Origin: Gammaproteobacteria bacterium
GTDB lineage: Bacteria; Pseudomonadota; Gammaproteobacteria; JALTLT01
Assembly (NCBI GenBank): GCA_027001815.1
Contig: JALTLT010000169.1
Span: forward strand, 1-5,387
Reading direction: 5' to 3'
DNA: 5,387 nt
Shown here piece by piece: positions 5,353 to 5,387 of the stretch. Made by a program: the position numbers and the translations under genes. The notes beneath the pieces are model-generated. The model had not been told where the DNA came from, ran no database searches, and saw nothing but the letters and a program-made list of their open reading frames with translations. Positions within the stretch are counted from its first letter, which is position 1. Each line of letters begins with the position of its first letter.

Positions 5353-5387
5353 CCAACCTATTGTAAATAAAATTGAGTGGGCCGCAG

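Noticed and set aside
5060..5366. Open frames of 93-98 residues on both strands at the right edge
   Set aside because: They overlap the 97-nt palindrome and the promoter, lack ribosome binding sites, and have arginine-rich compositions typical of chance frames in GC-rich DNA.

Overview
The window reads as chromosome from a GC-rich proteobacterium, most likely a gammaproteobacterium. The clues are high-GC codon use, a cytochrome c/FTR1-type iron permease behind an Escherichia-like Fur box, and non-coding stretches full of palindromes. The species cannot be named from sequence alone.

Left to right: bases 1-127 hold two hairpins. A small two-helix membrane protein (128-349, +) then converges on a membrane-anchored FMN/iron-sulfur protein of the glutamate synthase family (373-1896, -). 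A divergent gap of about 105 bp separates that gene from rnhB, ribonuclease HII (2002-2604, +). Next come 522 bp without a credible gene: a 124-nt nested imperfect palindrome (2661-2784), then seven closely packed hairpins (2893-3113). The array lies in the shared 3' region of rnhB and the convergent gene for a fused cytochrome c/FTR1 iron permease (3127-5025, -). Upstream of the permease are a TTGACA-type promoter and a strong Fur box overlapping its -10 region (5046-5064), so the gene is probably switched on by iron shortage. The right end (5092-5387) has no convincing gene but carries one short hairpin and a 97-nt nested palindrome (5256-5352).

The genes do not form one pathway: each appears to be its own transcription unit, arranged convergently or divergently. 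The only clear gene-plus-control story is Fur-regulated iron import. The least ordinary part is the hairpin array. On the minus strand it can be read as two copies of a three-hairpin module with changed stem sequences but kept architecture, including one compensatory base-pair change between the two third hairpins. That suggests selection or propagation on structure, not sequence. No defence system, CRISPR array, transposase or RNA gene was recognised.
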